DNA of 49,902 nt, taken from assembly GCF_015206995.1 (NCBI RefSeq), contig NZ_JADEXR010000034.1, positions 1 through 49,902 of the forward strand, read 5' to 3'. This stretch comes from an aff. Roholtiella sp. LEGE 12411 (GTDB lineage Bacteria; Cyanobacteriota; Cyanobacteriia; Cyanobacteriales; Nostocaceae). The position numbers and the translations under genes were made by a program. The notes under the pieces are model-generated. The model saw nothing but the letters and a program-made list of their open reading frames with translations. It searched no databases and was not told the origin of the DNA. Of the stretch, positions 17,523-27,047 are shown piece after piece. Numbering within the stretch: the stretch's first letter is position 1; the number at the start of each line of letters is the position of its first letter.

Positions 17523-18923
17523 TTGACTGAGACAAACAATTTAACTTTGTCCCTCCAGAATGTCTCACGCAGGGAATTGCGAGATTTAGTGCGAACTCAG
17601 CTGCAAATGCTGCTGGAAGTGGAGGATTTGCAGGGAGCAAAAGCCATTCTGGTACCTGTTCAACCTGCGGATATTGCTGAGGCGATTGAGGGTTTACCTG
17701 AAGCAATGCACGCTTTGGCTTTTCGCTTGCTTTCTAAGGATGAAGCAATTGAGGTTTATGAACATCTCGACTACAGTGTTCAAGAACGGTTAATCGAAGA
17801 ACTGAGAAGTCAAGATGTACGTGACATTGTAGATAAAATGTCGCCTGATGACCGAGCTAGGTTATTTGATGAATTACCAGCCAAAGTCGTCAATCGCTTG
17901 CTAGAACAACTTAGCCCAGCAGAACGACAAGCTACAGCTCAGTTACTGGGTTATGAAGCTGATACAGCTGGGCGAATCATGACGCCAGAGTTGATCTCAC
18001 TGAAAGAAAATTTTACGGTATCTCAAGCATTAGAGCGAATTCGCAACTTAGCTAATGCCAGTGAGATGATTTATTACCTTTATATTTCTGATGGGGAAAG
18101 GCGTTTGACAGGGATTTTATCACTGCGTGAGTTGGTGACGGCTCAACCGGAGCAAATTATTGGCGAAATTATGACCCGTGATGTGGTGTTCATCCACACT
18201 GATACAGATCAGGAAGAAGTTGCAAGATTAATCCAGAGATACGACTTTTTGGCTGTGCCTGTGGTGGATCGAGAACATCGTTTAGTAGGTATTGTCACTG
18301 TAGATGATGTCATTGATATTTTGCAACAAGAAACCACCGAGGATATTTATGCCTTGGGTGGAGGTGTGCAGTCGGGCGGTGACAACTATTTTCAGATGAA
18401 TTTACTGGAAATTGCTCGTAAGCGAGTTGTATGGTTGTTAGTTTTATTGATAACTAATACTATTACAGGCACAATTATTAAGTCACAAGAAGATATTTTG
18501 GCAAAAGTGGTAGCGCTAACTGCATTTATCCCCTTGCTGACTGGTACTGGCGGTAACGTAGGTGCTCAATCCTCTACAGTAGTGATTCGCGGGATGAACA
18601 CCGATGAAATCAGATCGCTTGGAGCATTACAGGTAATTGGGCGGGAAGCGATCGCTGGTGCTCTGCTGGGAGTAATGCTAGGTACGATCGCCACTGTCTG
18701 GGCTTACTTTTTGCAAGGACAATTAGAGGTGGCGATCGCTGTAGGTAGCAGTCTGGTAGCTATTTCTCTTTTAGCTTCTATCTCTGGCTCTGCACTGCCG
18801 TTTTTATTTCGCTACCTCCGCTTAGATCCTGCATTAATGTCAGCACCGTTTATTACCACAGCAGTTGATGTAGTAGGCGTTTTAATTTACTTCAATTTAG
18901 CGCGGGTAATTTTGAAATTATGA
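17523..18923 (+). CDS. mgtE: Magnesium transporter MgtE
   Basis: This 466-residue Mg2+ channel/transporter sits in the cytoplasmic membrane. The cytosolic N domain (about residues 20-140) has the helical DIAEAIEGLP and MSPDDRARLFDELP repeats. A CBS pair follows (about 145-270), including AGRIMTPEL and GIVTVDDVIDIL. The membrane domain (about 295-466) contains the conserved LTGTGGNVGAQSSTVVIRG block. The start is TTG at 17523: it has a GAGGAAAG ribosome-binding site at good spacing, and the next ATG would remove part of the N domain. The leader carries the probable M-box, so expression should fall when Mg2+ is abundant. Confidence 0.93.
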   Translation: MTETNNLTLSLQNVSRRELRDLVRTQLQMLLEVEDLQGAKAILVPVQPADIAEAIEGLPEAMHALAFRLLSKDEAIEVYEHLDYSVQERLIEELRSQDVRDIVDKMSPDDRARLFDELPAKVVNRLLEQLSPAERQATAQLLGYEADTAGRIMTPELISLKENFTVSQALERIRNLANASEMIYYLYISDGERRLTGILSLRELVTAQPEQIIGEIMTRDVVFIHTDTDQEEVARLIQRYDFLAVPVVDREHRLVGIVTVDDVIDILQQETTEDIYALGGGVQSGGDNYFQMNLLEIARKRVVWLLVLLITNTITGTIIKSQEDILAKVVALTAFIPLLTGTGGNVGAQSSTVVIRGMNTDEIRSLGALQVIGREAIAGALLGVMLGTIATVWAYFLQGQLEVAIAVGSSLVAISLLASISGSALPFLFRYLRLDPALMSAPFITTAVDVVGVLIYFNLARVILKL

Positions 18924-18982
18924 TTGGTCAAGAGTCAAAACTAATGACTTTGGACTTTTGACTATGGACTTTGCACAACGAT

Positions 18983-19240
18983 TTATAATTCTGATGCAGT
19001 ATCTGGAGCAACGATTTCGCCAGTACCCAATTGTAGTATCAAGTCTTGGTCAGTAATCAGTTCGTTGAGTTCCTTTACTTGTAAATTCATTTCTTCACAA
19101 GCTTGTCTGAGTTGTCGTGCAAATTTATTGAGATCATCACCATAGCCACATTGATAGGCAGCTGTCTCAATTCCTTGCTTGGCATTTGCTCTAGCACAAT
19201 CTACTAGTTCTGTGCCATGCAATGGTGTAGGAGATGCCAT
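18983..19240 (-). CDS. Conserved small cyanobacterial protein, unknown function
   Basis: An 85-residue soluble protein, acidic towards the C-terminus. It is mostly helical in appearance: CARANAKQGIETAAYQCGYG, then DDLNKFARQLRQACEEMNL, then a short LITDQDLILQ stretch. It has three cysteines and no membrane segment. I recall similar short proteins in other Nostocales but know no function. It is convergent with mgtE; the 60 bp between them contain heptamer-like TTGGACTTTTGACT repeats. Confidence 0.7.
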   Translation of the reverse strand: MASPTPLHGTELVDCARANAKQGIETAAYQCGYGDDLNKFARQLRQACEEMNLQVKELNELITDQDLILQLGTGEIVAPDTASEL

Positions 19241-19407
19241 ATACTTAGTTATTATTTATTATGTGTTTGCTGTGAAAAGCTTATCAGTTTTTTAGCATTC
19301 ATTCATCTCTCCAATGGAGGACGATGAAGATAGAATTAGTATTCATAAGTGAGTAATTCAAAATGCAAATCTTATAACTTTTCACTTATGAATACTAACT
19401 TGTTTGC

Positions 19408-20262
19408 TTAACCGTTAATTACTTCGCCACCATTAGGATGTAATACCTGACCAGACATATAAGAAGCATCATCGGAGGCTAAAAATACATAACTTGGTGC
19501 TACTTCTTCTGGTTGTCCGGCTCTTTGCATTGGTACTTGTTTTCCGAAGTCTGCAACTTTATCTTCTGGGAAAGTTGCAGGAATTAAAGGTGTCCAAATA
19601 GGGCCAGGAGCTACAGCATTGACGCGAATACTCTTTTCAATTAAATTCTGAGATAGGGAACGAGTAAAAGCAACGATCGCACCTTTTGTGGAAGAATAAT
19701 CAAGTAGTTGTGGATTGCCTTTATAAGCTGTTACCGATGTGGTGTTGATGATAGAACTGCCTTCTTGCAGATGCTTGAGTGCAGCTTTGGTCAAGAAAAA
19801 CATGGAGAAAATATTAGTACGGAAAGTTCTCTCTAACTGCTTTTCGCTGATATCCTCAATACTTTCTTGCGGATGCTGTTCAGCAGCGTTATTGATGAGA
19901 ATATCGAGTTTGCCAAACTCATCCACTGTTTGTTGTACAGCTTGCTGACAAAAGTTTTCATCACCAATGTCACCTGCGATGAGTACTGCACGACGTCCTT
20001 GTTTTTCTACCAGTTGCTTTGTTTCTTTGGCGTCATCGTGTTCATTTAGGTAAAGAATCGCTACATCTGCACCTTCTTTGGCAAATGCGATCGCTACAGC
20101 ACGACCTATACCGCTATCGCCACCCGTAATCAATGCTACTTTGCCTTTTAACTTATCACTTCCTTTGTACTGTGAATCATCTGCTTTAGGTTTTGGCGTC
20201 ATTTCTGATTCAACGCCTGGTAATTCTTGACTTTGTGGTGGTTGTAATTTTTGTTCTGCCAT
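19408..20262 (-). CDS. SDR family oxidoreductase
   Basis: A 284-residue NAD(P)-dependent short-chain dehydrogenase. The cofactor motif is TGGDSGIGRA, followed by NNAAEQHP and the catalytic Ser, then Tyr-x-x-x-Lys in YSSTKGA. PGPIWTPLIP and the C-terminal MSGQVLHPNGG complete the fold. The N-terminal extension rich in Pro and Gln (QKLQPPQSQELPG) groups it with the YghA/YdaD-like general-stress SDRs rather than with FabG. I start at the ATG at 20262; the frame is open to 20394, but that stretch contains a 16-bp perfect inverted repeat that belongs to the leader. The substrate is unknown. Confidence 0.9.
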   Translation of the reverse strand: MAEQKLQPPQSQELPGVESEMTPKPKADDSQYKGSDKLKGKVALITGGDSGIGRAVAIAFAKEGADVAILYLNEHDDAKETKQLVEKQGRRAVLIAGDIGDENFCQQAVQQTVDEFGKLDILINNAAEQHPQESIEDISEKQLERTFRTNIFSMFFLTKAALKHLQEGSSIINTTSVTAYKGNPQLLDYSSTKGAIVAFTRSLSQNLIEKSIRVNAVAPGPIWTPLIPATFPEDKVADFGKQVPMQRAGQPEEVAPSYVFLASDDASYMSGQVLHPNGGEVING

Positions 20263-20306
20263 AAAACTGTTCCAGTAGTAAAAGAACTGACGACTAACAC
20301 ATTCCC

Positions 20307-20350
20307 AAAAGTAAACCTTGGATTGAACAATCGCTCCAAGGTTTACTTTT
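20307..20350. terminator. 16-bp perfect inverted repeat in the SDR leader
   Basis: AAAAGTAAACCTTGGA (20307-20322) pairs without mismatch with TCCAAGGTTTACTTTT (20335-20350) across a 12-base loop, and A and T runs form the stem base on both sides. It looks like a bidirectional intrinsic terminator. It lies 45-88 bp upstream of the SDR ATG, so it could attenuate that gene or end an upstream transcript. Confidence 0.6.
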
Positions 20351-20394
20351 TGCTTTGGCTCCCACTTGCCATTTGCAACTTTGGATGTTTCCAC

Positions 20395-21135
20395 CCTAGA
20401 TGTTTAGCAAACGTACTCATTAATGCAAATCGTACGTGGTTGAGCTTATTTATCCTCACTCCAGACACCCACTTCCACTATGACCACGAAAACAAGTACA
20501 GAACTTTCTGGCGATGAAGGATTTATCCTTGACATCTACTTTTAAGTTAGCTGGAGATCCTGCTGAAATTTATCATTCCCTAGAGGGAATCCTAACTCCA
20601 ATTTGCTCGACCTGAAGATGTAAAATAAATTAATAGAAATTATGTCATTTGAAGTAGTAAGGATGTTTTTTGTCTTTTATGCTTATGGTCTTTGTCAGCC
20701 TGCTTTGAGGTGATGAGCAATATAGACTTCAATCTTCCAATTTGTGGGTTCAAAATTAGCTGAATTTTGCTATTCTCGTTAAGATTAATTCAGGTGTAGA
20801 TATTCTGAGAAACTTCTAGCAGTTTCCCGCCAAGATTCTCTAGAACGTATACATTAAATAGTTTAGTTTTAAGCTAAAGTGTATTTAATTAGTAAAATTA
20901 CATACTAGTATTTTGGAATTAACGGTAATTTTCATAATTTGATATTCAACGTTTGGGAATATTTAAGCGATCGCCAAATTTAATGTATAGTTTTGTTTTT
21001 TTGCTTAAAAGCAAAGACAACGCTTTACAAAAAGATACAATTCCAGAGTTGAATATTAGTACCTCTAATCTAAATTGTGGCTGGGGATATACCAAAGTAG
21101 TAAAACAGTGTTGGGATCAAGATGAGAAAAGGGTT
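20395..21135. other. Intergenic region with no supported gene
   Basis: About 740 bp between divergent SDR and PGM1-like genes. A 21-codon frame (ATG at 20479) opens with MTTKTSTELSGDEGF but has no ribosome-binding site and resembles nothing I know. The frame of the next gene is open from 20953, but that part is AT-rich and unlike the family. The region is otherwise featureless apart from AT-rich promoter-like DNA at 20880-20940. Confidence 0.4.
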
Positions 21136-22734
21136 ATGACAACAACTAATATTTCAGAATTAGAGCAGTTTGATAAGTTCCGCCATCTGCAATCAACTCT
21201 GCGCGAACGTTGGAAAACTATTGAGTTGTTTGACAATAGTGAAGCAGATATTTTAGTTGTTCCCTCCTTGAGTATCGATCAGCGTGAACTCCAAAAAATT
21301 GAAGGCTGTGAACATTATGAGGAACGGTTGCTATTTTCCTTGATGCGCTTGCGGAATCCGCGAACTAGGCTGATATATGTCACATCAGTACCATTGCATC
21401 CCAGTATTATTGAATACTATTTACAACTTTTGCCAGGAATTCCCTTTTCTCATGCTCGCAATCGCTTACTGTTACTTTCTGCTTACGATTCCTCTCTCAA
21501 GCCTTTAAGTCAAAAGATTTTAGAACGCCCCCGCTTATTAGAGCGGATTCGTAAAGCTTTGAGGCAGGAAAAATCATTTATGATCTGCTACAACTCCGCG
21601 TTATGGGAAGGCGAATTGTCTGTAAAATTGGATGTACCACTTTACGCTGCCGCACCAGATTTGCAGATTTGGGGTAGTAAAAGTGGCAGTAGGCAAATTT
21701 TTGCCGAAAGTGGAGTACCACATCCAGATGGCAGTCAAAAAGTTTGGAATTCCGCAGATTTAGCAGAAGGTGCTGCCCAGTTGTGGGAACGCCAACCGAC
21801 ATTACAACGGATAGTAGTAAAACTCAACGAAGGCATTTCTGGAGAAGGGAATGCGCTGCTGGATCTTAGACCAATTGCGAATTTATCATCACAAGGTTCT
21901 CATGCCGAAAGAGTAGCAGCAATTAGCGATCGCTTCTCAAATCTGCGTTTTCAAGCCAAACAAGAGACTTGGGATAATTTTTCCGGGCGGATTCCTGAGT
22001 TAGGCGCAATTGTTGAAGCATTTGTAGAAGGAGAAACTAAGCGATCGCCCAGTGTCCAAGGACGAATCACACCCACTGGCGAAGTAGAAATCCTCTCAAC
22101 CCACGACCAAATTCTCGGAGGCCCAGACGGTCAGATTTATCTTGGTTGTCGATTCCCGGCTGATGAAAGCTATCGATTGCGATTACAGCAATTGGGGTTA
22201 AAAGTTGGCAGAAAACTAGCAGAGAAAGGCGCTTTAGAGCGTTTTGGAGTAGATTTCATCACTGTCGATCAGGGTAATGGAGAGTGGGAGATTCAGGCGA
22301 TCGAAATTAACCTCCGTAAAGGCGGTACTACTCATCCTTTCATGACCCTGAAATTACTAACTAACGGTCGTTATGACCTCTCTACGGGGTTATTTTATAG
22401 TCAGCAAGGTCGTCCCAAATACTACATTGCTACCGATAACCTGCAAAAAGACCGCTATCGGGGATTATTACCCAATGATTTGATGGATATCATCGCCCAC
22501 CACAGACTGCACTTTGACAGCGGTACTGAGACAGGAACAGTGTTTCATCTGATGGGTTGTCTTTCCCAGTTTGGCAAGGTGGGATTAACTAGTATTGGTG
22601 ATTCCCCACAACAAGCAGAAGAAATTTATAACAGAGTCGTCAAAGTTTTGGATGAAGAAACTCGTAGTAACAATAGGGATTTGCCCTCGTTCTCCGATTA
22701 CGCTTTTCCCGTTAGTTGGGATGGATATGAATAA
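21136..22734 (+). CDS. PGM1-like peptide ligase (ATP-grasp)
   Basis: This 532-residue protein resembles the PGM1-type peptide ligases (named after the pheganomycin ligase) that join an amino-acid derivative to a peptide in an ATP-dependent way. A pre-ATP-grasp domain occupies roughly the first 180 residues. The ATP-grasp fold follows, with VVKLNEGISGEGNALL (about 229-244), EAFVEGE, and the metal-binding QAIEINLRKGGTTHPF near 385-400. The C-terminal part (FDSGTETGTVFHLMG) matches the family's last domain. I take the ATG at 21136 (MTTTNISELEQF); the reading frame is open 61 codons earlier. No peptide-biosynthesis partner is adjacent. A strong terminator follows. The product is unknown. Confidence 0.75.
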   Translation: MTTTNISELEQFDKFRHLQSTLRERWKTIELFDNSEADILVVPSLSIDQRELQKIEGCEHYEERLLFSLMRLRNPRTRLIYVTSVPLHPSIIEYYLQLLPGIPFSHARNRLLLLSAYDSSLKPLSQKILERPRLLERIRKALRQEKSFMICYNSALWEGELSVKLDVPLYAAAPDLQIWGSKSGSRQIFAESGVPHPDGSQKVWNSADLAEGAAQLWERQPTLQRIVVKLNEGISGEGNALLDLRPIANLSSQGSHAERVAAISDRFSNLRFQAKQETWDNFSGRIPELGAIVEAFVEGETKRSPSVQGRITPTGEVEILSTHDQILGGPDGQIYLGCRFPADESYRLRLQQLGLKVGRKLAEKGALERFGVDFITVDQGNGEWEIQAIEINLRKGGTTHPFMTLKLLTNGRYDLSTGLFYSQQGRPKYYIATDNLQKDRYRGLLPNDLMDIIAHHRLHFDSGTETGTVFHLMGCLSQFGKVGLTSIGDSPQQAEEIYNRVVKVLDEETRSNNRDLPSFSDYAFPVSWDGYE

Positions 22735-22740
22735 AAAATT

Positions 22741-22765
22741 CCACCCTCTTGTGGGTGGAGTTTTT
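22741..22765 (+). terminator. Rho-independent terminator after the PGM1-like gene
   Basis: The stem CCACCC / GGGTGG with a six-base loop is followed by AGTTTTT. It starts seven bases past the stop codon. Confidence 0.85.
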
Positions 22766-22770
22766 GGGAA

Positions 22771-22804
22771 TGGGGGAGTTACTGCAAAGACGGTGACTCC
22801 CCCA
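22771..22804. repeat. Nine-base-pair inverted repeat
   Basis: TGGGGGAGT (22771-22779) and ACTCCCCCA (22796-22804) are perfect complements around a 16-base spacer. They lie immediately after the terminator and may form a second, independent hairpin on read-through RNA. Confidence 0.5.
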
Positions 22805-22875
22805 AAGTCCCGAATGTCACGAAGATAAGCTGTTATTGAACTAGGGAAGTTGGGAGAGTAACAAGTAATTATTTA

Positions 22876-23097
22876 GGACTAGCCCTTTCAAGGTGATTCG
22901 TAAAATAAGATTGTTTTTTCTCAGCGCTCTGTGTCTTGAAAAGTTCAGAGCGCCGGAAACCGGCGCTCTGACTTTTCGCTGTGTCTGTGCGGTTCAAAGT
23001 AATTTATCTAACCGCAGAGGCGCAGAGAACACAGAGGCAAGAAATAAAAAGGGGATTTTTGGAGCCATATTTTTACCCACCTGGAAAGGGCTTGTCC
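22876..23097. mobile_element. MITE-like element with ~20-bp inverted ends and internal hairpin
   Basis: The ends GGACTAGCCCTTTCAAGGTG (22876-22895) and, read on the other strand, GGACAAGCCCTTTCCAGGTG (23078-23097) match at 18 of 20 positions. AT-rich AATTATT occurs on both flanks and may be a target duplication. The element is 222 bp, non-coding, and holds a perfect hairpin CAGAGCGCCGG / CCGGCGCTCTG with an AAA loop (22946-22970), plus a CGCAGAGGCGCAGAGAACAC block of a type recurrent in Nostoc genomes. It sits between a terminated gene and aqpZ. Confidence 0.6.
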
Positions 23098-23334
23098 AAT
23101 TATTAATGAATTCTTACTACTCTAATCACCTTAGATACACCTATTTATTTATCTCCCCTAGTACCCCTACTCAAGAACAGCTTGCCTCAATAAATAATTA
23201 AACAAAACAAATGATGTGAATTTATTTATTTTACATTCTTTAACAAATAATTCCAGGAAGTTAAAATATCAAAATCCTTGAAACAAAGGTACTTAGTTTA
23301 GCATCTGTAATTCAATTTAAGGAGTGTTCTAAAT

Positions 23335-24108
23335 ATGCCTCTTGTCAAACGTTGTTTAGCCGAATTGGTCGGCACTTTCTGGCTTGTTCTGGGTGGCTGT
23401 GGCAGTGCTGTTTTAGCTGCCGCCTATACGGCAGATGCTGCCAAAATCAGCGAGAATACTTCTTTTCCATTGGGTATTGGATTAGTGGGCGTATCTCTAG
23501 CATTTGGACTTACTGTCCTTACAGGGGCTTATGCACTTGGCCATATTTCTGGTGGTCATTTCAACCCAGCTGTTTCTTTTGGATTGTGGGCTGGAAAGCG
23601 CTTTTCAGGGTCAGATCTACTACCTTATATTGTCTCTCAAGTGCTTGGTGCATGTGTTGGTGCAGGCGTTATCTACCTAATTGCTAGCGGTAAAACAGGA
23701 TTTGTCCTTAGTGGCTCTAATCCACTTGCGACTAACGGCTATGGTGCTCATTCTCCAGGTGGTTATACACTGTTTGCTTGCCTGCTCACCGAAGTGGTGA
23801 TGACTTTTATGTTTCTGCTAATTATTTTAGGTGTGACTGATCGCCGTGCTCCTCAAGGACTTGCGCCACTTGCAATTGGTTTTGGACTAACCTTGATTCA
23901 CCTAATTAGTATTCCTGTAACCAATACCTCGGTAAATCCTGCCCGCAGTACTGGAGTTGCTCTGTTTGCAGGCGTAGAACTTTTTTCCCAAGTATGGCTG
24001 TTCTGGATAGCTCCTATCTTGGGAGCCATTTTAGCAGGATGGTTTTACTTAGCTGTATTTAGTGAATCAAATGTGGAAGAATCGCAGCAACTCAAGGAGT
24101 TAGTCTAG
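23335..24108 (+). CDS. aqpZ: Aquaporin Z-type water channel
   Basis: A 257-residue MIP-family channel with six membrane helices in the cytoplasmic membrane. Both pore-forming half helices carry the NPA motif: [11 protein letters not shown] (about residues 76-86) and [11 protein letters not shown] (about 198-208), the latter with the selectivity-filter Arg. The N-terminus [20 protein letters not shown] is the standard AqpZ start. His in SGGHFNPA and small residues around the filter fit a water-selective rather than a glycerol channel. AAGGAG lies ten bases before the ATG. It stands alone between a MITE-like element and a terminator. Confidence 0.94.
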   Translation: MPLVKRCLAELVGTFWLVLGGCGSAVLAAAYTADAAKISENTSFPLGIGLVGVSLAFGLTVLTGAYALGHISGGHFNPAVSFGLWAGKRFSGSDLLPYIVSQVLGACVGAGVIYLIASGKTGFVLSGSNPLATNGYGAHSPGGYTLFACLLTEVVMTFMFLLIILGVTDRRAPQGLAPLAIGFGLTLIHLISIPVTNTSVNPARSTGVALFAGVELFSQVWLFWIAPILGAILAGWFYLAVFSESNVEESQQLKELV

Positions 24109-24301
24109 TTGCAATGAAAAATTACAGTACAGATGATCGTAAGGACACAACATTGTTCTGCCCCCACCCGTGTAATTCATTTACCTGAAAAACGTTGTAT
24201 CTTCTGATGAGACTGCGATCGCTCATGCTCCTGTAACATCTAAGGAAATTCGAGCATCCTGCTAGAAACTCAGTTTGAGGTATACCGAATTTTAGCAATT
24301 A

Positions 24302-24328
24302 TTGAGCGTCAAATAATTTGACGCTCAA
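24302..24328 (+). terminator. Hairpin after aqpZ
   Basis: The 12-bp perfect stem TTGAGCGTCAAA / TTTGACGCTCAA has a TAA loop and is followed within a few bases by AAAATTTTT. It is about 190 bp past the aqpZ stop and ahead of the kinase gene, the only strong stem in that gap. Confidence 0.55.
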
Positions 24329-24389
24329 GATAAAATTTTTAAAAGCAGAGAAACGCTAAAATCAAGTCAGCCTTTGTATTATAGCGGTT

Positions 24390-26144
24390 GTGTCCCACAT
24401 CACTCAGAGTGCGGTTCACTGCATAAATCCTGATTGTCAACGTCCTTATCCTCAGCCTTGGGGAAACAAATTTTGTAATAGCTGTGGCGCACCGCTACAG
24501 CTGCTAGACCGCTATATCCCATTTCAGCCTCTAGGTTCAGGAGGATTTGCTCAAATTTATGCAGTTTGGGATGAAAAAACTCAAACAGAGAAAGTGCTGA
24601 AAGTGTTGGTGGAAGATTCACTAAAAGCACAAGAATTGTTTACCCAAGAAGCAGCGGTTTTAAGTAGCTTGAGGCATCCAGGTGTCCCTACAGTCGATGC
24701 TGATGGGTATTTTCAAATAAATTTGTTTAGTCCAAAACAGCGCCGACTAGCTTGTCTGGTGATGGAAAAAATCAATGGGCAAACTCTAGAGGAGATGTTA
24801 AAAAAATATCCTCAAGGGTGTCCTGAAGATTTGGTATTAAACTGGTTTGCTCAGACTGTAAAAATTTTACAGGTACTACACAAGCGCCAGATTATTCACC
24901 GCGACATCAAACCTTCTAATTTGATGCTGGGTACTCCCTCAGCAAATGTACCCCAACAGGGGGTGACGGGTGGGGAGCGGCTGGTACTAATTGATTTTGG
25001 TGGAGCAAAACAATTTAGCACGGCGATGCTGCGTCGATCTAGTTCCACTAGGCTATTTTCTTCTGGCTACAGTCCTCCTGAACAAGTGACTGGGGGGAAT
25101 GTGGGGCCAAGTGCTGATTTTTATGCCCTCGGTCGAACGATGATTGAATTACTAACGGGCAAGTATCCGCCGCAGTTAGAAGATCCGCAAACTGGGGAGT
25201 TACGCTGGCGTGTTGGGGTGAATGTCAAACCGCAACTGGCAGATTTGCTAGATGAGATGGTACGAGATGATGTGCGATCGCGTCCAGCAAATGCAGCTAT
25301 TATTCAAAAACGTTTAGCGAAAATTTCCAAAGCGTCACCACAGCAGGGGTTGTTTTCCCAACTGCGAGACACTGTTCAGCAAACCTCAACGCAAGCATCC
25401 CAAAAATTTGCACTGTTAATACACGCTGTTGAGCAAGCTTTCGCCGACTTGAATCGAGCTATCGGCAAAATTACTCATTTCATAGTTCAGATGATTTTTA
25501 AAGTTTTACAAGCCTGTGCAGCAACGATTTGGGCGATGATGCTGACTTGTATCGGCGCTTGTTCAGGTGCGATCGCTGGTTTTATTTTGGCGTATCGCAC
25601 AAACTTGGGCAATCAAGTTGTGGAATTGATGCTACATCAGTTAAATCAATTAGTTCCCAATACTCAACCTGTGTTGGGGGCAGATATTCTGGTTTTCCTG
25701 GCTGCGGGTGTGGGAACCGCTTGGGGATTAACAATGTCGGGGTGTTTTGGGCAACGACGGCGGTTCTTGGTGGCGTCGTTGATGGCTATGATTAGCTATG
25801 GCTTTGGATGGTTGGTTTTGCAATTAATCACACCCAAAGATAGCGGCGAGGGCTTGGTGGCATTTATTTTAGTAGCAGTTTGCCTGCTCACTTTGAGTTT
25901 AGGCCTTCGCAGTCATCACATAGTTTATGCTGTAATCGCTTCCTTTGGCACTGCGATCGCCTTTGCAATTTTGATTCTTTTAAAGTTGACACCGCCTATC
26001 TGGCATTTTTCTAGTCAGCCTGGTTGGTCGGAGTTATGGTTGCCTCTAGCTTTTTTTGGTTTTGTAGGCGTCTTTATGAGCTTCTGGTTGGGAGCAAGCT
26101 ACTACTTTATTGTGCCTGGGTTGCGTCTTTTGGGATGGCGTTAA
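24390..26144 (+). CDS. Zinc-ribbon serine/threonine protein kinase with membrane tail
   Basis: This 584-residue Hanks-type kinase probably phosphorylates Ser/Thr targets at the cytoplasmic membrane. A four-cysteine zinc ribbon (C11, C16, C29, C32) opens the protein. The kinase domain (about residues 42-310) has the glycine loop LGSGGFAQIY, the ATP Lys in VLKVL (K71), the catalytic loop HRDIKPSNL, the DFG-type IDFGGAK and GYSPPEQ. A linker follows, then five to six hydrophobic segments from about 370 to the end, with no extracellular sensor domain. The start is GTG at 24390, which keeps the zinc ribbon whole. Architecture like this is common in Nostoc; the target is unknown. Confidence 0.9.
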   Translation: MSHITQSAVHCINPDCQRPYPQPWGNKFCNSCGAPLQLLDRYIPFQPLGSGGFAQIYAVWDEKTQTEKVLKVLVEDSLKAQELFTQEAAVLSSLRHPGVPTVDADGYFQINLFSPKQRRLACLVMEKINGQTLEEMLKKYPQGCPEDLVLNWFAQTVKILQVLHKRQIIHRDIKPSNLMLGTPSANVPQQGVTGGERLVLIDFGGAKQFSTAMLRRSSSTRLFSSGYSPPEQVTGGNVGPSADFYALGRTMIELLTGKYPPQLEDPQTGELRWRVGVNVKPQLADLLDEMVRDDVRSRPANAAIIQKRLAKISKASPQQGLFSQLRDTVQQTSTQASQKFALLIHAVEQAFADLNRAIGKITHFIVQMIFKVLQACAATIWAMMLTCIGACSGAIAGFILAYRTNLGNQVVELMLHQLNQLVPNTQPVLGADILVFLAAGVGTAWGLTMSGCFGQRRRFLVASLMAMISYGFGWLVLQLITPKDSGEGLVAFILVAVCLLTLSLGLRSHHIVYAVIASFGTAIAFAILILLKLTPPIWHFSSQPGWSELWLPLAFFGFVGVFMSFWLGASYYFIVPGLRLLGWR

Positions 26145-26162
26145 TTATATATCCAAAAACAA

Positions 26163-26199
26163 GATCCCCCTAGTCGTTTTTCATTGAGCTAGGGGGATC
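26163..26199 (+). terminator. Hairpin after the kinase gene
   Basis: GATCCCCCTAG (26163-26173) and CTAGGGGGATC (26189-26199) form an 11-bp perfect stem, beginning 18 bp past the stop codon. The T run lies in the loop and not after the stem, so it may act as a 3' stabiliser as much as a terminator. Confidence 0.6.
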
Positions 26200-26419
26200 A
26201 CATACGTGGTAGTCTATAAAGAGTTCGGTATAATCGGCTATGCTCTGATTCTAAATCCTAACATTTTGTTTTGAGTAGCTTTATCATCATAATTTATACT
26301 ATTTTCATACCTTCTTAATCAATGCTTCATCCCTACTGTTTGTTAGAAAACTCGTATATGTAAGGATGACAGTAGGCAAAATGCATAACTAGTCATCCTT
26401 GTGGACATCTGTAAAAACT

Positions 26420-26983
26420 ATGAAACTTAAGACTTTGGCTACCGCCGCCCTATTAGCTTGTTTCAGCTTTGCAGAGCAAGCTTTTGCGTTGAACCAACAA
26501 GACTTGGATCAGTTGAAAGCAGCAAATGCCTGTCCTAGATGCGATTTGAGCAGTGCTGACCTAACTCAACTGAATCTAACTGGAGCGAATTTGCGCGGGG
26601 CTAACTTGAGCGGTGCAACATTATCTCAGGTTAATCTCACTAATGCCGATCTGACTGGTGCCAATTTAGAAGCTGCGGTTTTGACTTCGGCGAATCTCAG
26701 TGGCGCTTCCTTAACAGGTGCAAATTTAAAATCAGCATCCCTGGAAAATGCTGATTTGTCCTACGCTGGCTTCATTAGTGCCAATTTGGAAGCAGCCAAC
26801 CTAAAGGGTGCGAAATTGCAGTTCACTAATTTTCGGGCGGCAAACTTCCGGCTAACAACGCTAGCTAATGGTGTCGTCACTTCTGACAAACCCTATTGGT
26901 GGTCGTTAGAGCGTGCAATTCCTAGAGAGTGTAATAAATTCAAAGCTGAAAATATCCGAGGCACAACCTGCTACACAAGATAA
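26420..26983 (+). CDS. Secreted pentapeptide repeat protein
   Basis: A 187-residue protein with a classical signal peptide (MKLKTLATAALLACFSFAEQ, cleavage probably after AFA near residue 24), so it should act in the periplasm or thylakoid lumen. A CPRCDLSS element is followed by about 20 A(D/N)Lxx pentapeptides (about residues 45-145), such as LTGANLRGANLSGATLSQVN, which fold into a right-handed quadrilateral beta-helix. A C-terminal tail holds two more cysteines, which could pair with the CPRC motif. I begin at the ATG at 26420 because it heads the signal peptide; the upstream TTG does not. The function of such lumenal pentapeptide proteins is mostly unknown. Confidence 0.85.
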   Translation: MKLKTLATAALLACFSFAEQAFALNQQDLDQLKAANACPRCDLSSADLTQLNLTGANLRGANLSGATLSQVNLTNADLTGANLEAAVLTSANLSGASLTGANLKSASLENADLSYAGFISANLEAANLKGAKLQFTNFRAANFRLTTLANGVVTSDKPYWWSLERAIPRECNKFKAENIRGTTCYTR

Positions 26984-27047
26984 ATAGCTTTGAGTCAGTG
27001 TTTAAGCTAATGAGCAAACAAAATTGTGTAGCAAGTAGGAGGCAGGA

